A DNA stretch of 64,000 nucleotides from positions 496,001-560,000 of the forward strand of contig NZ_VOIW01000004.1 of assembly GCF_009659625.1 (NCBI RefSeq). Direction: 5' to 3'. A model generated the notes under the pieces. It worked only from the letters and a program-made list of their open reading frames with translations, searched no databases and was not told where the DNA came from. The position numbers were made by a program, and so were the translations under genes. How positions within the stretch are numbered: the first letter of the stretch is position 1; the number at the start of each line of letters is the position of its first letter. The stretch comes from Pseudomonas haemolytica (lineage in GTDB: Bacteria; Pseudomonadota; Gammaproteobacteria; Pseudomonadales; Pseudomonadaceae). Positions 44,359 through 53,224 of the stretch are shown piece by piece.

Positions 44359-45543
44359 ATGTGGTACAACGGTTTTCTTGATCTGTCCGCCTGGCAACTG
44401 GTGGCAGTCACTCTGTTGATGACCCACGTGACCATCATTGCGGTCACCGTCTATCTGCACCGTTATTCAGCCCACCGCTCCCTGGAGCTCAATGCTGGCC
44501 TGAAACACTTCTTCCGCTTCTGGCTGTGGCTGACCACGGCGCAGAACACTCGCGAGTGGACCGCCATCCACCGCAAGCACCACGCCAAATGTGAAACCGT
44601 CGATGACCCGCACAGCCCGGTGATCAAGGGCCTGTCCACTGTCTTGCGCAAAGGTGCCGAGCTGTACCGTGCCGAGGCGGAAAACCCCGAGACGTTGCGC
44701 ATCTACGGCAAGAACTGCCCGGACGACTGGATCGAACGCAAGCTTTACACGCCCTACCCGCTGTTGGGCGTGGCAATCATGGGCGTGATCGACGTGCTGC
44801 TGTTCGGCACCATCGGTATCACCATCTGGGCGATCCAGATGATGTGGATCCCGTTCTGGGCCGCCGGCGTGATCAACGGCCTGGGCCATGCCGTGGGCTA
44901 TCGCAACTTCGAATGCCGTGACGCCGCCACCAACCTGGTGCCGTGGGGCATCATCGTCGGCGGCGAAGAGCTGCATAACAACCACCACACCTACCCCAAC
45001 TCGGCCAAGCTGTCGGTGAAGAAGTGGGAGTTCGACCTGGGTTGGGCCTGGATCAAGGTGTTCAGCTTCCTGCGCCTGGCCAAGGTGCAGCGCGTGGCGC
45101 CCATCGCCCACCGCGTCGAAGGCAAGGGCAACCTGGACATGGACACCGCCATGGCGATCCTCAACAACCGCTTCCAGATCATGGCCCAGTACCGCAAGTT
45201 GGTGATTGGCCCGTTGGTCAAGCAGGAGCTGGAAAAGGTCGATCATTCGGTACGCCACCAGTTCCACCGCGCCAAGCGCCTGTTGTCACGGGAAACCAGC
45301 TTGCTGGATGACCGCCACCACCTGCGCATCCAGAGCATGCTTGAGCACAGCCATGCGTTGAAGGTGATCTACGAAAAGCGCCTGGCGCTCCAGCAGATCT
45401 GGGTCAAGACCAGCTCCAATGGCCACGATATGCTGGCTGCAATCAAGGAATGGGTGCATGAGGCCGAGGCCAGCGGTATCCAATCCCTGCGCGATTTTGC
45501 CCACCAACTGAAGACGTATTCGCTGCGCCCTGCGGCGGTGTGA
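44359..45543 (+). CDS. desA: Acyl desaturase DesA (delta-9 type)
   Basis: A 394-residue membrane desaturase of the stearoyl-CoA desaturase class. The three histidine boxes are HRYSAH (34-39), HRKHH (71-75) and HNNHH near 215, with four hydrophobic segments. In P. aeruginosa DesA introduces a delta-9 double bond into phospholipid acyl chains to restore fluidity. The C-terminal ~130 residues are soluble and charged, as in DesA. GAGGG precedes ATG 44359. It is divergent from the GGDEF-EAL gene. Confidence 0.9.
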   Translation: MWYNGFLDLSAWQLVAVTLLMTHVTIIAVTVYLHRYSAHRSLELNAGLKHFFRFWLWLTTAQNTREWTAIHRKHHAKCETVDDPHSPVIKGLSTVLRKGAELYRAEAENPETLRIYGKNCPDDWIERKLYTPYPLLGVAIMGVIDVLLFGTIGITIWAIQMMWIPFWAAGVINGLGHAVGYRNFECRDAATNLVPWGIIVGGEELHNNHHTYPNSAKLSVKKWEFDLGWAWIKVFSFLRLAKVQRVAPIAHRVEGKGNLDMDTAMAILNNRFQIMAQYRKLVIGPLVKQELEKVDHSVRHQFHRAKRLLSRETSLLDDRHHLRIQSMLEHSHALKVIYEKRLALQQIWVKTSSNGHDMLAAIKEWVHEAEASGIQSLRDFAHQLKTYSLRPAAV

Positions 45544-45550
45544 CGGTAGT

Positions 45551-45572
45551 GTGGGAGGGCTCGCCCTCCCAC
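45551..45572. terminator. Palindrome after desA, possible terminator
   Basis: A perfect 10-bp inverted repeat, GTGGGAGGGC, loop TC, GCCCTCCCAC, 7 bp after the desA stop. A T-run (GGGTTTTTGG) follows 9 bases later, so termination is possible but the spacing is long. It may instead be a lone half-REP. Confidence 0.5.
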
Positions 45573-45731
45573 GCACTGGGTTTTTGGCGCCATTTTCCGG
45601 GCACCGTCAATCCGTCACGATCACGGAACTTCACCGTAATTCCCCTCTCTCAAAGAACACTTCGCCATCATGGTGACCCCTTGTAGTGTCCGCTGTTCCA
45701 TCCTGCGGCGCGCCCAGAGAGAGTTGTACCG

Positions 45732-46733
45732 ATGGTTCACGAAAAGCCCTGCCTGCCCGATATGCCTACTGCCGAGCCACCGCGCCCGGCCGCGGCGGCG
45801 ACCCTGTTGGCGCTGATGCATGCCCAGGGCGAAGTCGAGCGGCTGAGTGAGCGTGAGCAATTGCTCAGTTCGCTGTTGGTCAGCGTCAATGCGGTGCTGT
45901 GGGCTATCGATTGGGAAACACGCCGCGTGCTGTACGTGAGCCCGGCCTACGAACGCATATTTGGCCGCTCAGCCGGTTTGCTGCTGGCCGACCATCGGGA
46001 ATGGCGTAACAGCGTCCACCCGGAAGACCTCGACTACGCCGAGCACAGCTTGGCCCGCGTGCTGGAACAAGGCGCCGTGGAAGACCGCGAGTACCGCATC
46101 ATCACCGCCGACGGGCAAATCCGCTGGCTGAGTGACAAGTGCTACATCAACCAGCAGGTGGTGCCCGGTGAACCGCTGATCGTGGTCGGCATGGCCGAAG
46201 ACATCACCGAAAAGAAGCTGCTCGAGCTGGAGCTGCACCGCCTCGCCACCACCGACGTGTTGACCCAAAGCAGCAACCGCCGGCACTTCTTCGAGTGCGC
46301 CAACCAGGCGTTCGACAACGCCTGCGTCCAGGGCACAGCGTTGGCGTTCCTGTTGCTGGACATCGATGACTTCAAGGACGTCAACGACACCTACGGGCAC
46401 CTGGAGGGCGATCAGGTGCTGCGGCGCATCGCCGAGAGCGGTCGCGGGGTATTGCGCCGTGGCGACCTGTTCGGGCGCATTGGCGGCGAAGAGTTCGCCG
46501 CCGTGCTGCCCGGTTGTGCACCGGAGATGGCCCTGCAGGTGGCTGAACGGCTGGGCAAGGAGATCCAGGCGTTGCTGTTCAGCTATGAAGGCCGCGAGTT
46601 CAATGTGACCGTCAGCCAGGGCCTGGCCAGCCTGCGCGAGGATGATTCCACCCTCGACAGCCTGTTCGCCCGGGCGGATGCGGCGATGTATGAGGCCAAG
46701 CGCCTGGGTAAGAATCGCGTTATCGCGGGTTAG
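45732..46733 (+). CDS. PAS-GGDEF diguanylate cyclase
   Basis: A 333-residue soluble protein. A PAS domain of PAS_3 type lies at about 45-165 (VNAVLWAIDWETRRVLYVSPAYERIFGRS, then EYRIITADGQIRWLSDKCYI), followed by a GGDEF domain with active-site GRIGGEEFAAVLPG near 250. The upstream RxxD inhibitory site is not obvious. It should synthesise c-di-GMP in response to a cytoplasmic signal. AGAGAG precedes ATG 45732. Confidence 0.92.
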   Translation: MVHEKPCLPDMPTAEPPRPAAAATLLALMHAQGEVERLSEREQLLSSLLVSVNAVLWAIDWETRRVLYVSPAYERIFGRSAGLLLADHREWRNSVHPEDLDYAEHSLARVLEQGAVEDREYRIITADGQIRWLSDKCYINQQVVPGEPLIVVGMAEDITEKKLLELELHRLATTDVLTQSSNRRHFFECANQAFDNACVQGTALAFLLLDIDDFKDVNDTYGHLEGDQVLRRIAESGRGVLRRGDLFGRIGGEEFAAVLPGCAPEMALQVAERLGKEIQALLFSYEGREFNVTVSQGLASLREDDSTLDSLFARADAAMYEAKRLGKNRVIAG

Positions 46734-46742
46734 ACTCGGTCA

Positions 46743-46837
46743 AAATGTAGGAGCGGGCTTGCTCGCGAATGCGGTGGGTCAGTCAAGCATCTCTAACCTG
46801 ATACACCGCTATCGGGAGCAAGCCCCCTCCCACATTT
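46743..46837. repeat. Hybrid REP doublet
   Basis: AAATGTAGGAGCGGGCTTGC of the CGCGA class on the left faces GATCGG-less CTATCGGGAGCAAGCCCCCT of the CCCGAT class on the right; the arms pair only in part. It separates convergent genes. Confidence 0.8.
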
Positions 46838-46852
46838 GGATCTCATTGCCTG

Positions 46853-48061
46853 TTAGGTTTTGCGTACTCGCAGCAATTCCGATAACCCTACCTTGAGCAA
46901 CCGCGCCGTCTTGCTGCCGGCCAATGCTTCCAGCCCTTCATGCTCGGTCAACCGCGCCATCTGCGTCGCCAGGTTCACCACCAGCGCCTCCCGCGAATAC
47001 ACACCGCCTTCCAGTGAGTAGGTGGCCGCGATCAATTGGCGCAACTCCAACGGCAAGCGCCAGCGGGTGCGCAACGCCGAGCCGTAGGCGGCGCCAAACG
47101 CGTCGAGGGATTCGCCGATCGCTTCGTCATCCAGGGCGCCGCCACCCTGGCGCCAGTCTTCCAGGCAACGCAACAAGGCCAAATCACCCAGGCGATGCAG
47201 GATACAGGCGCTGTAGCAGCGCTCGTGATCCAGTTCCAACATGCGCGCCAGGCGTCGGGCGTAGTCGGCGCTGTCCTGGGACAACTGCCAGTGCCGCTCG
47301 GCGTAGGCCACCAGCCCGGGGTCACCCAGCACCACGTTGTGCTTGAGCGCAAGGCCCAGGATGAAGTTCATGCTCTGCCCGGGGACCAGCTTGTTCAGGG
47401 CCGCGTGCAGCGTCTGCACCGGCGTGCCGTGATAGCCGGCGCTGTTGGCGGCGGCGATCAGCACGGCGGTGATTTGCGGGTCCATGCGCACCTGGTCTTC
47501 CAGCTGCTTGAGGTCCAGGCCCTCGGGCCCCAGGCTGCGTTGCACCGCGGCCTTCACATCGACGCGCAAGGGCGCACCATCAGAAGCTTCGCGGCGCCGC
47601 TCGAGGAATGCCGGCAACGTCATCCCCGGCGCCAGCGGGGGAATCTCGCAGTACACACTTTCGCCTTCGTTAAGCAGCAGGTCTTGCAGGCGCTGGGTCA
47701 GGCTCTCCATGTTCAGTGGGCGGGTCAAATAGGCAGTGGGCGCCAGGGGCAGGGCTTCACGCACACTGGCGCTGTCATTGCGACTGCTCAGCAGGATGAA
47801 CGGTAACGCGGGGGAACGGCGCTGCTGACGCACACTGCGCAGCAGGCTCAGGCCATCGACACCCGACAGCTCCCAATCCGCCAGGACCAGGTCATAGGTT
47901 TTTTCGCGCAACAGTGTGGCGGCCTGCTGCCCATCGGCGCACACGTCCAGCCGTGCGTCACAGCGCACATTCAACAAAACTTGCTTGAGCAGGTCCCGCG
48001 ACCAAGGGTCCGCTTCGGCAATCAAAACTCGGGGTACAGCGGGTAAATCAACAGCAGTCAT
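46853..48061 (-). CDS. Response regulator with HDOD domain
   Basis: A 402-residue protein: N-terminal receiver domain (about 10-125) with phospho-acceptor D62 (LVLADWELSGVDGLSL) and the conserved lysine replaced by threonine-arginine (YLTRPLN), then an HDOD domain (about 175-390; LKQLEDQVRMDPQITAVLIAAANSAGYHG, HNVVLGDPGLVAYAERHWQLSQDSADYARRL). HDOD domains lack the catalytic HD pair; they act as output or scaffolding domains in signal and c-di-GMP networks. It is alone on its strand. Confidence 0.9.
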   Translation of the reverse strand: MTAVDLPAVPRVLIAEADPWSRDLLKQVLLNVRCDARLDVCADGQQAATLLREKTYDLVLADWELSGVDGLSLLRSVRQQRRSPALPFILLSSRNDSASVREALPLAPTAYLTRPLNMESLTQRLQDLLLNEGESVYCEIPPLAPGMTLPAFLERRREASDGAPLRVDVKAAVQRSLGPEGLDLKQLEDQVRMDPQITAVLIAAANSAGYHGTPVQTLHAALNKLVPGQSMNFILGLALKHNVVLGDPGLVAYAERHWQLSQDSADYARRLARMLELDHERCYSACILHRLGDLALLRCLEDWRQGGGALDDEAIGESLDAFGAAYGSALRTRWRLPLELRQLIAATYSLEGGVYSREALVVNLATQMARLTEHEGLEALAGSKTARLLKVGLSELLRVRKT

Positions 48062-48149
48062 CCAGCACGCTCCATCGGCAATCCTTGCACCTTAGACAAT
48101 GGAGCCGCCTGCGTACAATGAACAGCGCCTGAATGTGCGGCAGTGGCCA

Positions 48150-48177
48150 TAAAAAAACCCGCCGAAGCGGGTTTTTT
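48150..48177 (-). terminator. Intrinsic terminator after gabT
   Basis: AACCCGC pairs with GCGGGTT over a 4-base loop (CGAA); a six-T tract follows on the plus strand and seven A residues precede, so it can terminate transcription from both sides. It lies 17 bp past the gabT stop. Confidence 0.9.
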
Positions 48178-48193
48178 GTGGAGCAGCGAAGTA

Positions 48194-49471
48194 TCAGAGT
48201 TCGGAGAAGCACTCTTCAATGATCGACAAGCCCTTGTCCAACAGCTCGTCCGGCGAGGTCAGCGGCACGAGCACGCGCAACACGTTGCCGTAGGTACCGC
48301 AGGACAGCAGGATCAGGCCCTTGTCACGCGCCTTGGCTACCACGGAGGCAACGGCCGCCGCGTTGGGCTTGTGGCTGTCGCCATCTTCAAACAGCTCGAC
48401 CGCGATCATCGCGCCCAGGGCACGCACTTCACCGATCACCGGGTATTTGGCCTGGATGGCCTTGAGGCCGGTTACCAGGCGCTCGCCGACGGCTTTGCAG
48501 CGGTCCAGCAGGTGCTCTTCTTCAAACACTTCCATCACGGCCAGGGCCGCGGCGCAGGCAATCGGGCTGCCGGCGTAGGTGCCGCCCAAACCGCCTGGGG
48601 CGATGGCGTCCATGTATTCGGCCTTGCCGCACACACCGGCCAGCGGGAAGCCGCCAGCGATGGATTTGGCGAAGGTGGTCAGGTCGGCGGCAACGCCCAT
48701 CTGTTCCATGGCGAAGAAAGTACCGGTACGGCCGGCACCGGTTTGCACTTCGTCGGCGATCAGCAGGATGCCGTGCTTGTCGCACAGTTCGCGCAGGCGC
48801 TTCATGAAGGCTTTCGGCGCGACGTAGAAACCGCCTTCGCCCTGCACCGGCTCGATGATGATGGCGGCGATATCACGCGGCTCGGCATCGTTCTTGAAGA
48901 TGCGCTCGATGCTGGCGATGGAGTCGTCAACGCTCACACCGTGCAGCTCGTTCGGGTACAGCGCACGGAACACACCGCCAGGCATCAGGCCCATGCCGGC
49001 CGAGTAAGGCACGACTTTACCGGTCAGGCCCAGGGTCATCATGGTACGGCCGTGGTAAGCACCGGTGAAGGCGATCACGCCGGCACGGCCAGTGGCGGCG
49101 CGGGCGATCTTGACGGCGTTCTCGACAGCCTCGGAACCGGTGGTGACCAGCAGGGTTTTCTTGGCGAAATCACCTGGCACCTTGGCGGCGACTTTTTCAC
49201 ACACTTCTACATACGGCTCGTAGGCCAGAACCTGGAAGCAGGTGTGGGTCAGCTTGTTGAGCTGCTCGGTCACGGCCGCGATGATTTTCGGGTGCACGTG
49301 GCCGGTGTTCAGCACGGCGATACCGCCAGCGAAGTCGATGAACTCGCGACCTTCAACGTCGGTCACGGTAGCGTTCTTCGCGGATTCAGCGAAGATCGGG
49401 TGAATCTGGCCAACACCGCGTGGTACGGCGGCTTCGCGGCGTTTCATCAGGGAAGCGTTGGTCTTGCTCAT
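48194..49471 (-). CDS. gabT: 4-aminobutyrate aminotransferase GabT
   Basis: Converts GABA and 2-oxoglutarate to succinate semialdehyde and glutamate. Start at ATG 49471 after GAGGACTTT gives 425 residues. Fold-type I class III landmarks: GAYHGRTMMTLGLTGK, LIADEVQTGAGRTG with the cofactor aspartate, and the PLP lysine in TTFAKSIAGGFPLAGV (about 268). It is downstream of gabD with a 180-bp gap, as in many Pseudomonas gabDT operons. Confidence 0.95.
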   Translation of the reverse strand: MSKTNASLMKRREAAVPRGVGQIHPIFAESAKNATVTDVEGREFIDFAGGIAVLNTGHVHPKIIAAVTEQLNKLTHTCFQVLAYEPYVEVCEKVAAKVPGDFAKKTLLVTTGSEAVENAVKIARAATGRAGVIAFTGAYHGRTMMTLGLTGKVVPYSAGMGLMPGGVFRALYPNELHGVSVDDSIASIERIFKNDAEPRDIAAIIIEPVQGEGGFYVAPKAFMKRLRELCDKHGILLIADEVQTGAGRTGTFFAMEQMGVAADLTTFAKSIAGGFPLAGVCGKAEYMDAIAPGGLGGTYAGSPIACAAALAVMEVFEEEHLLDRCKAVGERLVTGLKAIQAKYPVIGEVRALGAMIAVELFEDGDSHKPNAAAVASVVAKARDKGLILLSCGTYGNVLRVLVPLTSPDELLDKGLSIIEECFSEL

Positions 49472-49651
49472 AAAGTCCTCATTCGCCACTCATCGGGTGG
49501 CGTGGTCCAAGGCATACGTGGCGGGGAGGCAACTACGGCAGCATGCGATGATCGACTGCCACAGCTTTCCCGGCCACTACGAATAACGATGTAAAACACG
49601 CAAAGGGACAGCGCTCTCGTGCCCTCTGCGTTTGCTGCAATCTCTTACCGG

Positions 49652-51094
49652 TCAGATGCCCAGGCAGAGGTATTTGATTTCCAGGTAATCCTCGATCCCG
49701 TACTTGGAACCTTCACGGCCCAGGCCCGAAGCCTTGATGCCGCCGAACGGCGCCACTTCGTTGGAGATCAACCCGGTGTTGACGCCGACCATACCGTATT
49801 CCAGGGCTTCAGCCACACGGAACACACGGCCCAGGTCACGCGCATAGAAGTACGACGCCAGGCCGAACTCGGTGTCGTTGGCCATGGCGATCACGTCGGC
49901 TTCGTCTTTGAAGCGGAACAGCGGCGCCAGCGGGCCGAAGGTTTCTTCCTTGGCGACGGCGGCGTCCTTCGGCACATCGACCAGGATGGTCGGCTCGAAG
50001 AAGTTGCCTTCCATCGCCTTGCCACCGGCCAACAGCTTCGCGCCTTTGCTCAGGGCATCGGCGATGTGTTCCTGGACCTTGGCCACGGCTTTCTCGTCGA
50101 TCAGCGGGCCAGTGGTGGTGCCTTCTTCCAGACCGTTGCCGATCTTCAATTTAGTCACGGCTACCTTGAGCTTTTCAGCGAACGCGTCGTACACCGAATC
50201 CTGGATGTACAGGCGGTTGGCGCAGACGCAGGTCTGGCCGTTGTTGCGGTACTTGGAGATGATCGCGCCTTCGACGGCCTTATCCAGGTCAGCGTCGTCG
50301 AACACGATGAACGGTGCGTTACCGCCCAGCTCCAAGGAAACTTTCTTGATGTCCTTGGCGCATTCGGCCATCAACTGGCGGCCGATTTCGGTCGAACCGG
50401 TGAAGGACAATTTACGCACGATCGGGTTGCTGGTCAGCTCGCCGCCGATGTCGCCAGCGCTGCCGGTGACCACGCTGAGCACGCCTTTGGGGATACCGGC
50501 GCGGTGCGCCAGCTCAACCAGGGCCAGGGCCGAGAACGGCGTTTGCGAGGCGGGCTTGATCACCATGGTGCAACCGGCAGCCAGGGCCGGGCCGGCTTTG
50601 CGGGTGATCATGGCGGCCGGGAAGTTCCACGGGGTGATGGCTGCGGTCACGCCGATAGGCTGCTTGATCACGATCAGGCGCTTGTCGGGCTGGTGGCCGG
50701 GGATCACGTCGCCATAGATGCGCTTGGCTTCTTCGGCGAACCACTCGATGAAGGAGGCAGCGTAGACGATTTCGCCCTTGGCTTCGGCCAGCGGCTTGCC
50801 TTGTTCGAGGGTCATCAGGCGGCCGAGGTCGTCCTGGTTTTCGATCAGCAGTTCGAACCAACGGCGCAGTTTGTTGGCGCGCTCCTTGGCGGTGAGTGCA
50901 CGCCAAGCTGGCAGGGCCTTGTCGGCCGCTTCGATGGCGCGGCGGGTTTCCGCGGCGCCCATCTTCGGCACGCTGCCGAGAATTTCACCCGTGGCCGGGT
51001 TGTTGACCTTGATGGTTTGACCATTATCTGCATCGACCCAAGCGCCATCGATAAAGGCTTGCTGGCGGAACAACTGGGTATCTTTGAGCTGCAT
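49652..51094 (-). CDS. gabD: NADP succinate-semialdehyde dehydrogenase GabD
   Basis: Oxidises the GabT product to succinate. Start at ATG 51094 (MQLKDTQLFRQQAFIDGAWVD), 480 residues. Landmarks: cofactor loop TPWNFPAAMITRKAGPALAAG, FTGSTEIGRQLM, the general base in LELGGNAPFIVFDDAD and the catalytic cysteine in GQTCVCANRLY. First gene of the pair. The 295-bp upstream gap to the R-body operon end contains AT-rich sequence and a hairpin at 51341. Confidence 0.95.
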   Translation of the reverse strand: MQLKDTQLFRQQAFIDGAWVDADNGQTIKVNNPATGEILGSVPKMGAAETRRAIEAADKALPAWRALTAKERANKLRRWFELLIENQDDLGRLMTLEQGKPLAEAKGEIVYAASFIEWFAEEAKRIYGDVIPGHQPDKRLIVIKQPIGVTAAITPWNFPAAMITRKAGPALAAGCTMVIKPASQTPFSALALVELAHRAGIPKGVLSVVTGSAGDIGGELTSNPIVRKLSFTGSTEIGRQLMAECAKDIKKVSLELGGNAPFIVFDDADLDKAVEGAIISKYRNNGQTCVCANRLYIQDSVYDAFAEKLKVAVTKLKIGNGLEEGTTTGPLIDEKAVAKVQEHIADALSKGAKLLAGGKAMEGNFFEPTILVDVPKDAAVAKEETFGPLAPLFRFKDEADVIAMANDTEFGLASYFYARDLGRVFRVAEALEYGMVGVNTGLISNEVAPFGGIKASGLGREGSKYGIEDYLEIKYLCLGI

Positions 51095-51340
51095 GTCGGC
51101 TTTCCTTAACAGCACCGCGCGCACGCGGAGCGAATTAGAGTTGTTGAAAGGCGCCTTGTGGGCTGCCGTCAGGGAAATCAGCCCCAGCGCGCGGGAGAAA
51201 TGAACGGGCGCACGGGAGACAGAGCGTTTGAAATCTCAAACGAATCCTAGGATCAATGGGGGTACAGGGCAATAGGATGTTCGAAAAAAAGAACGAATAT
51301 GGCGCATCGAGTGCATCTTTCAGATCAAGCGCACAAACGA

Positions 51341-51377
51341 CAACAGCCCCGGTGCCTTGTGGGCGCCGGGGCTGTTG
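51341..51377 (-). terminator. Hairpin at the end of the R-body operon
   Basis: CAACAGCCCCGGTGCC and its near reverse complement GGCGCCGGGGCTGTTG form a 16-bp stem with one mismatch around a 5-base loop, 13 bp after the last RebB stop. Only a weak T-rich tail follows on the minus strand, so it may be an RNA end-stabiliser as much as a terminator. Confidence 0.6.
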
Positions 51378-51389
51378 GGGCTTTGCAGC

Positions 51390-51704
51390 TTACGGTTGGA
51401 ACGACTTGAGCACGGCCAACAGGCTGGTCAAGTTGTCGGCCACGCCGCCTTGGGCGACTTTTTCGGTGGCCGCGGCGCCAGCGGTGGTATCGACGCTGTA
51501 GATCTGCATCACGCCTTGGTTGGTGGCGGCTTGGGCCAGGGTGTTTTGTTGCTGTTGGGCCGAGACCGAGTTCTGGAACAGGATCGCCGTGGCCTGGCCC
51601 ATGGATTGGTAGATCGTGCTCATGGCCATCGCGGGCGATTCGGCAACGACCTTGACGTTGGTCTGGGTGACGGCATCGGTGATTTGCGGGCTGACTGTGC
51701 TCAT
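51390..51704 (-). CDS. RebB-family R-body protein (first copy)
   Basis: A 104-residue protein of the RebB/Reb family, the structural polymer unit of R-bodies: coiled protein ribbons that unroll and can disrupt membranes. Start at ATG 51704 after AGGAG. The family core ITDAVTQTNVKVVAESPAMAM is followed by a helix with polyglutamine (AQQQQNTLAQAATNQG) and a small C-terminal domain. It differs from the neighbouring copy at about 8 of 104 positions. Last gene of the locus. Confidence 0.92.
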   Translation of the reverse strand: MSTVSPQITDAVTQTNVKVVAESPAMAMSTIYQSMGQATAILFQNSVSAQQQQNTLAQAATNQGVMQIYSVDTTAGAAATEKVAQGGVADNLTSLLAVLKSFQP

Positions 51705-51754
51705 GGTTGAAACTCCTGGTGTGAGAAAGAACAACATCCGTTATGGCTTGGTGC

Positions 51755-52069
51755 TTAAGGCTGGAAAGACTTGAGCACGGTCAACAGGCTGGTGAGGTTA
51801 TCCGACACGCCGCCTTGGGCGACTTTTTCGGTGGCTGCCGCACCGGCGGTGGTATCGACGCTGTAGATCTGCATCACGCCCTGGTTGGTGGCCGCCTGGG
51901 CCAGGGTGTTTTGCTGCTGCTGGGCCGACACAGCGTTCTGGAACAGAATCGCCGTGGCCTGCGCCATGGATTGATAGATAGTGCTCATCGCCATCGCTGG
52001 CGATTCGGCCACCACTTTGACGTTGGTCTGGGTGACCGCGTCGGTGATTTGCTCGTTAACAAATGCCAT
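51755..52069 (-). CDS. RebB-family R-body protein (second copy)
   Basis: A 104-residue near-identical paralogue of 51390-51704, start at ATG 52069 (MAFVNEQITDAV) after AAGGAAAT. Most differences are at residues 2-6 and in single Ala/Ser/Gly/Thr swaps. The 50-bp spacer between the two genes has its own ribosome site, so the duplication is tandem and both are likely translated. Coassembly of near-identical subunits is typical of R-body loci. Confidence 0.92.
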   Translation of the reverse strand: MAFVNEQITDAVTQTNVKVVAESPAMAMSTIYQSMAQATAILFQNAVSAQQQQNTLAQAATNQGVMQIYSVDTTAGAAATEKVAQGGVSDNLTSLLTVLKSFQP

Positions 52070-52151
52070 GATCAATTTCCTTATTTAGTACACGGTGCAT
52101 TCCGTGTTCATGAATGAACGTTGCCAAACAAGCGCTGTGAAACCTGGAGGT

Positions 52152-52475
52152 TCAAGGTTTCGCAGCCGGGCCCAACGCCGCCTCAATCTGCGTGATCAAG
52201 CCTTGGATCAGCGCCTGCACTTCCTTGCGTTGCGCGTCCTTGTCCGGGGCCGCGCCGTCCAACACTTGGCGTAGCGCCGCCTCACGCTGCTCGGCGGCCG
52301 CCTTGAGCGCTTGCTCATTGGCCTTGGACTGCTGAAGCACCTGGGTGGCGCGCTTGAGGGTTTCGTCGACGATGGCCTGGGGCGTTCCAGCAAAGACCTG
52401 CGGGTTGCGCAGCATCGCTTCGAGCCGTTGGCGATCATCGCTGGAGAGCACTGAGGGTGTGGATGGGTGAGCCAT
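52152..52475 (-). CDS. Small helical protein in the R-body operon
   Basis: Start at ATG 52475 (MAHPSTPSVLSSDDRQRLEAML) after a strong AGGAGG; 107 residues. The longer frame upstream is out of register with the neighbour and not used. The middle has an A/Q/E-rich helix (LKRATQVLQQSKANEQALKAAAEQREAALRQVL) likely to form a coiled coil. I do not recognise it; a structural or chaperone role for R-body assembly is suggested by its position between a papain-like protein and the RebB copies. Confidence 0.75.
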   Translation of the reverse strand: MAHPSTPSVLSSDDRQRLEAMLRNPQVFAGTPQAIVDETLKRATQVLQQSKANEQALKAAAEQREAALRQVLDGAAPDKDAQRKEVQALIQGLITQIEAALGPAAKP

Positions 52476-52515
52476 GGCGGCCTCCTTGGGTACTACGTTG
52501 CCGGCTGAAGGGCCG

Positions 52516-53142
52516 CTAAAGCCGCACCTCGACGTTGTCTTGCCAGAAGCCCGAGAAGTAGAAGTACGCCGAGGCATCACAAAATGTCGCCAACTCCGCA
52601 GGGGTAATGGCACTGGGTTGATTGCCGAAAATCGCCGGCGGTGGCGGCAGCAAGTTGGCCGAGTTATAGAGGTTGCCCACTTCATAGCAGTTGGCCGCGA
52701 ACTGGGAACAGAACGAGCCGCTGCCAATCGCCACCGACTCGTTGATGCGCTCGACCAGACTGGTGTTGGACGTCCAGCGCCGGAACGCAGAAATCATCGC
52801 GTTCCACACGCTGTAACGGCCACGGATATCGCCGCTGATTTTGTCGAAATAGAACTGCTTGGCCGCCAGGGCTGCCGCTTCGCCCAACTCACTGCTCACG
52901 CAGGAGAAGACCATCGCAGAGCGTGGCGGCTTTTCAATGCTGAGGTCGGTCAGCGACAGCCCCTCACCCACGCTTTCAATCACCAGGGTGTCGCTCACTG
53001 CAATCGCCGGATGAACCACATTCAAGTACGTCGTGTCTTGGGAAAACACCTTGGCCTTGACCAACTGGCCCGCACGGATGAACGCGCGCGTGGCGCTGTC
53101 GTCTTCTTGCTTCACCGAAAAAATAATATCTCCAGGCTGCAT
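52516..53142 (-). CDS. NlpC/P60- or YiiX-like papain-fold protein
   Basis: Start at ATG 53142 (MQPGDIIFSVKQEDDSATRAFI) after GAGGAG, giving 208 residues; a GTG start at 53157 is less likely. The opening QPGDIIF is the hallmark of permuted papain-fold (NlpC/P60, YaeF/YiiX) proteins, where an early strand precedes a catalytic His, and a later segment SFCSQFAANCYEVGNLYNSANLLPP holds a Cys in a SxFCSQF context. I see H49 (VVHPAIAV) as the possible catalytic His and C149 region as nucleophile. It could hydrolyse amide or ester bonds or be a fold-only protein. Its place among Reb genes is notable. Confidence 0.75.
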   Translation of the reverse strand: MQPGDIIFSVKQEDDSATRAFIRAGQLVKAKVFSQDTTYLNVVHPAIAVSDTLVIESVGEGLSLTDLSIEKPPRSAMVFSCVSSELGEAAALAAKQFYFDKISGDIRGRYSVWNAMISAFRRWTSNTSLVERINESVAIGSGSFCSQFAANCYEVGNLYNSANLLPPPPAIFGNQPSAITPAELATFCDASAYFYFSGFWQDNVEVRL

Positions 53143-53224
53143 GATGTCGCTCCTCACTCAAGAAAAGTTGCTTTCAAGTTGCTGTTGCACCGTTCCAGCA
53201 GAACGCTGGAACGCTGTGCTCGGT

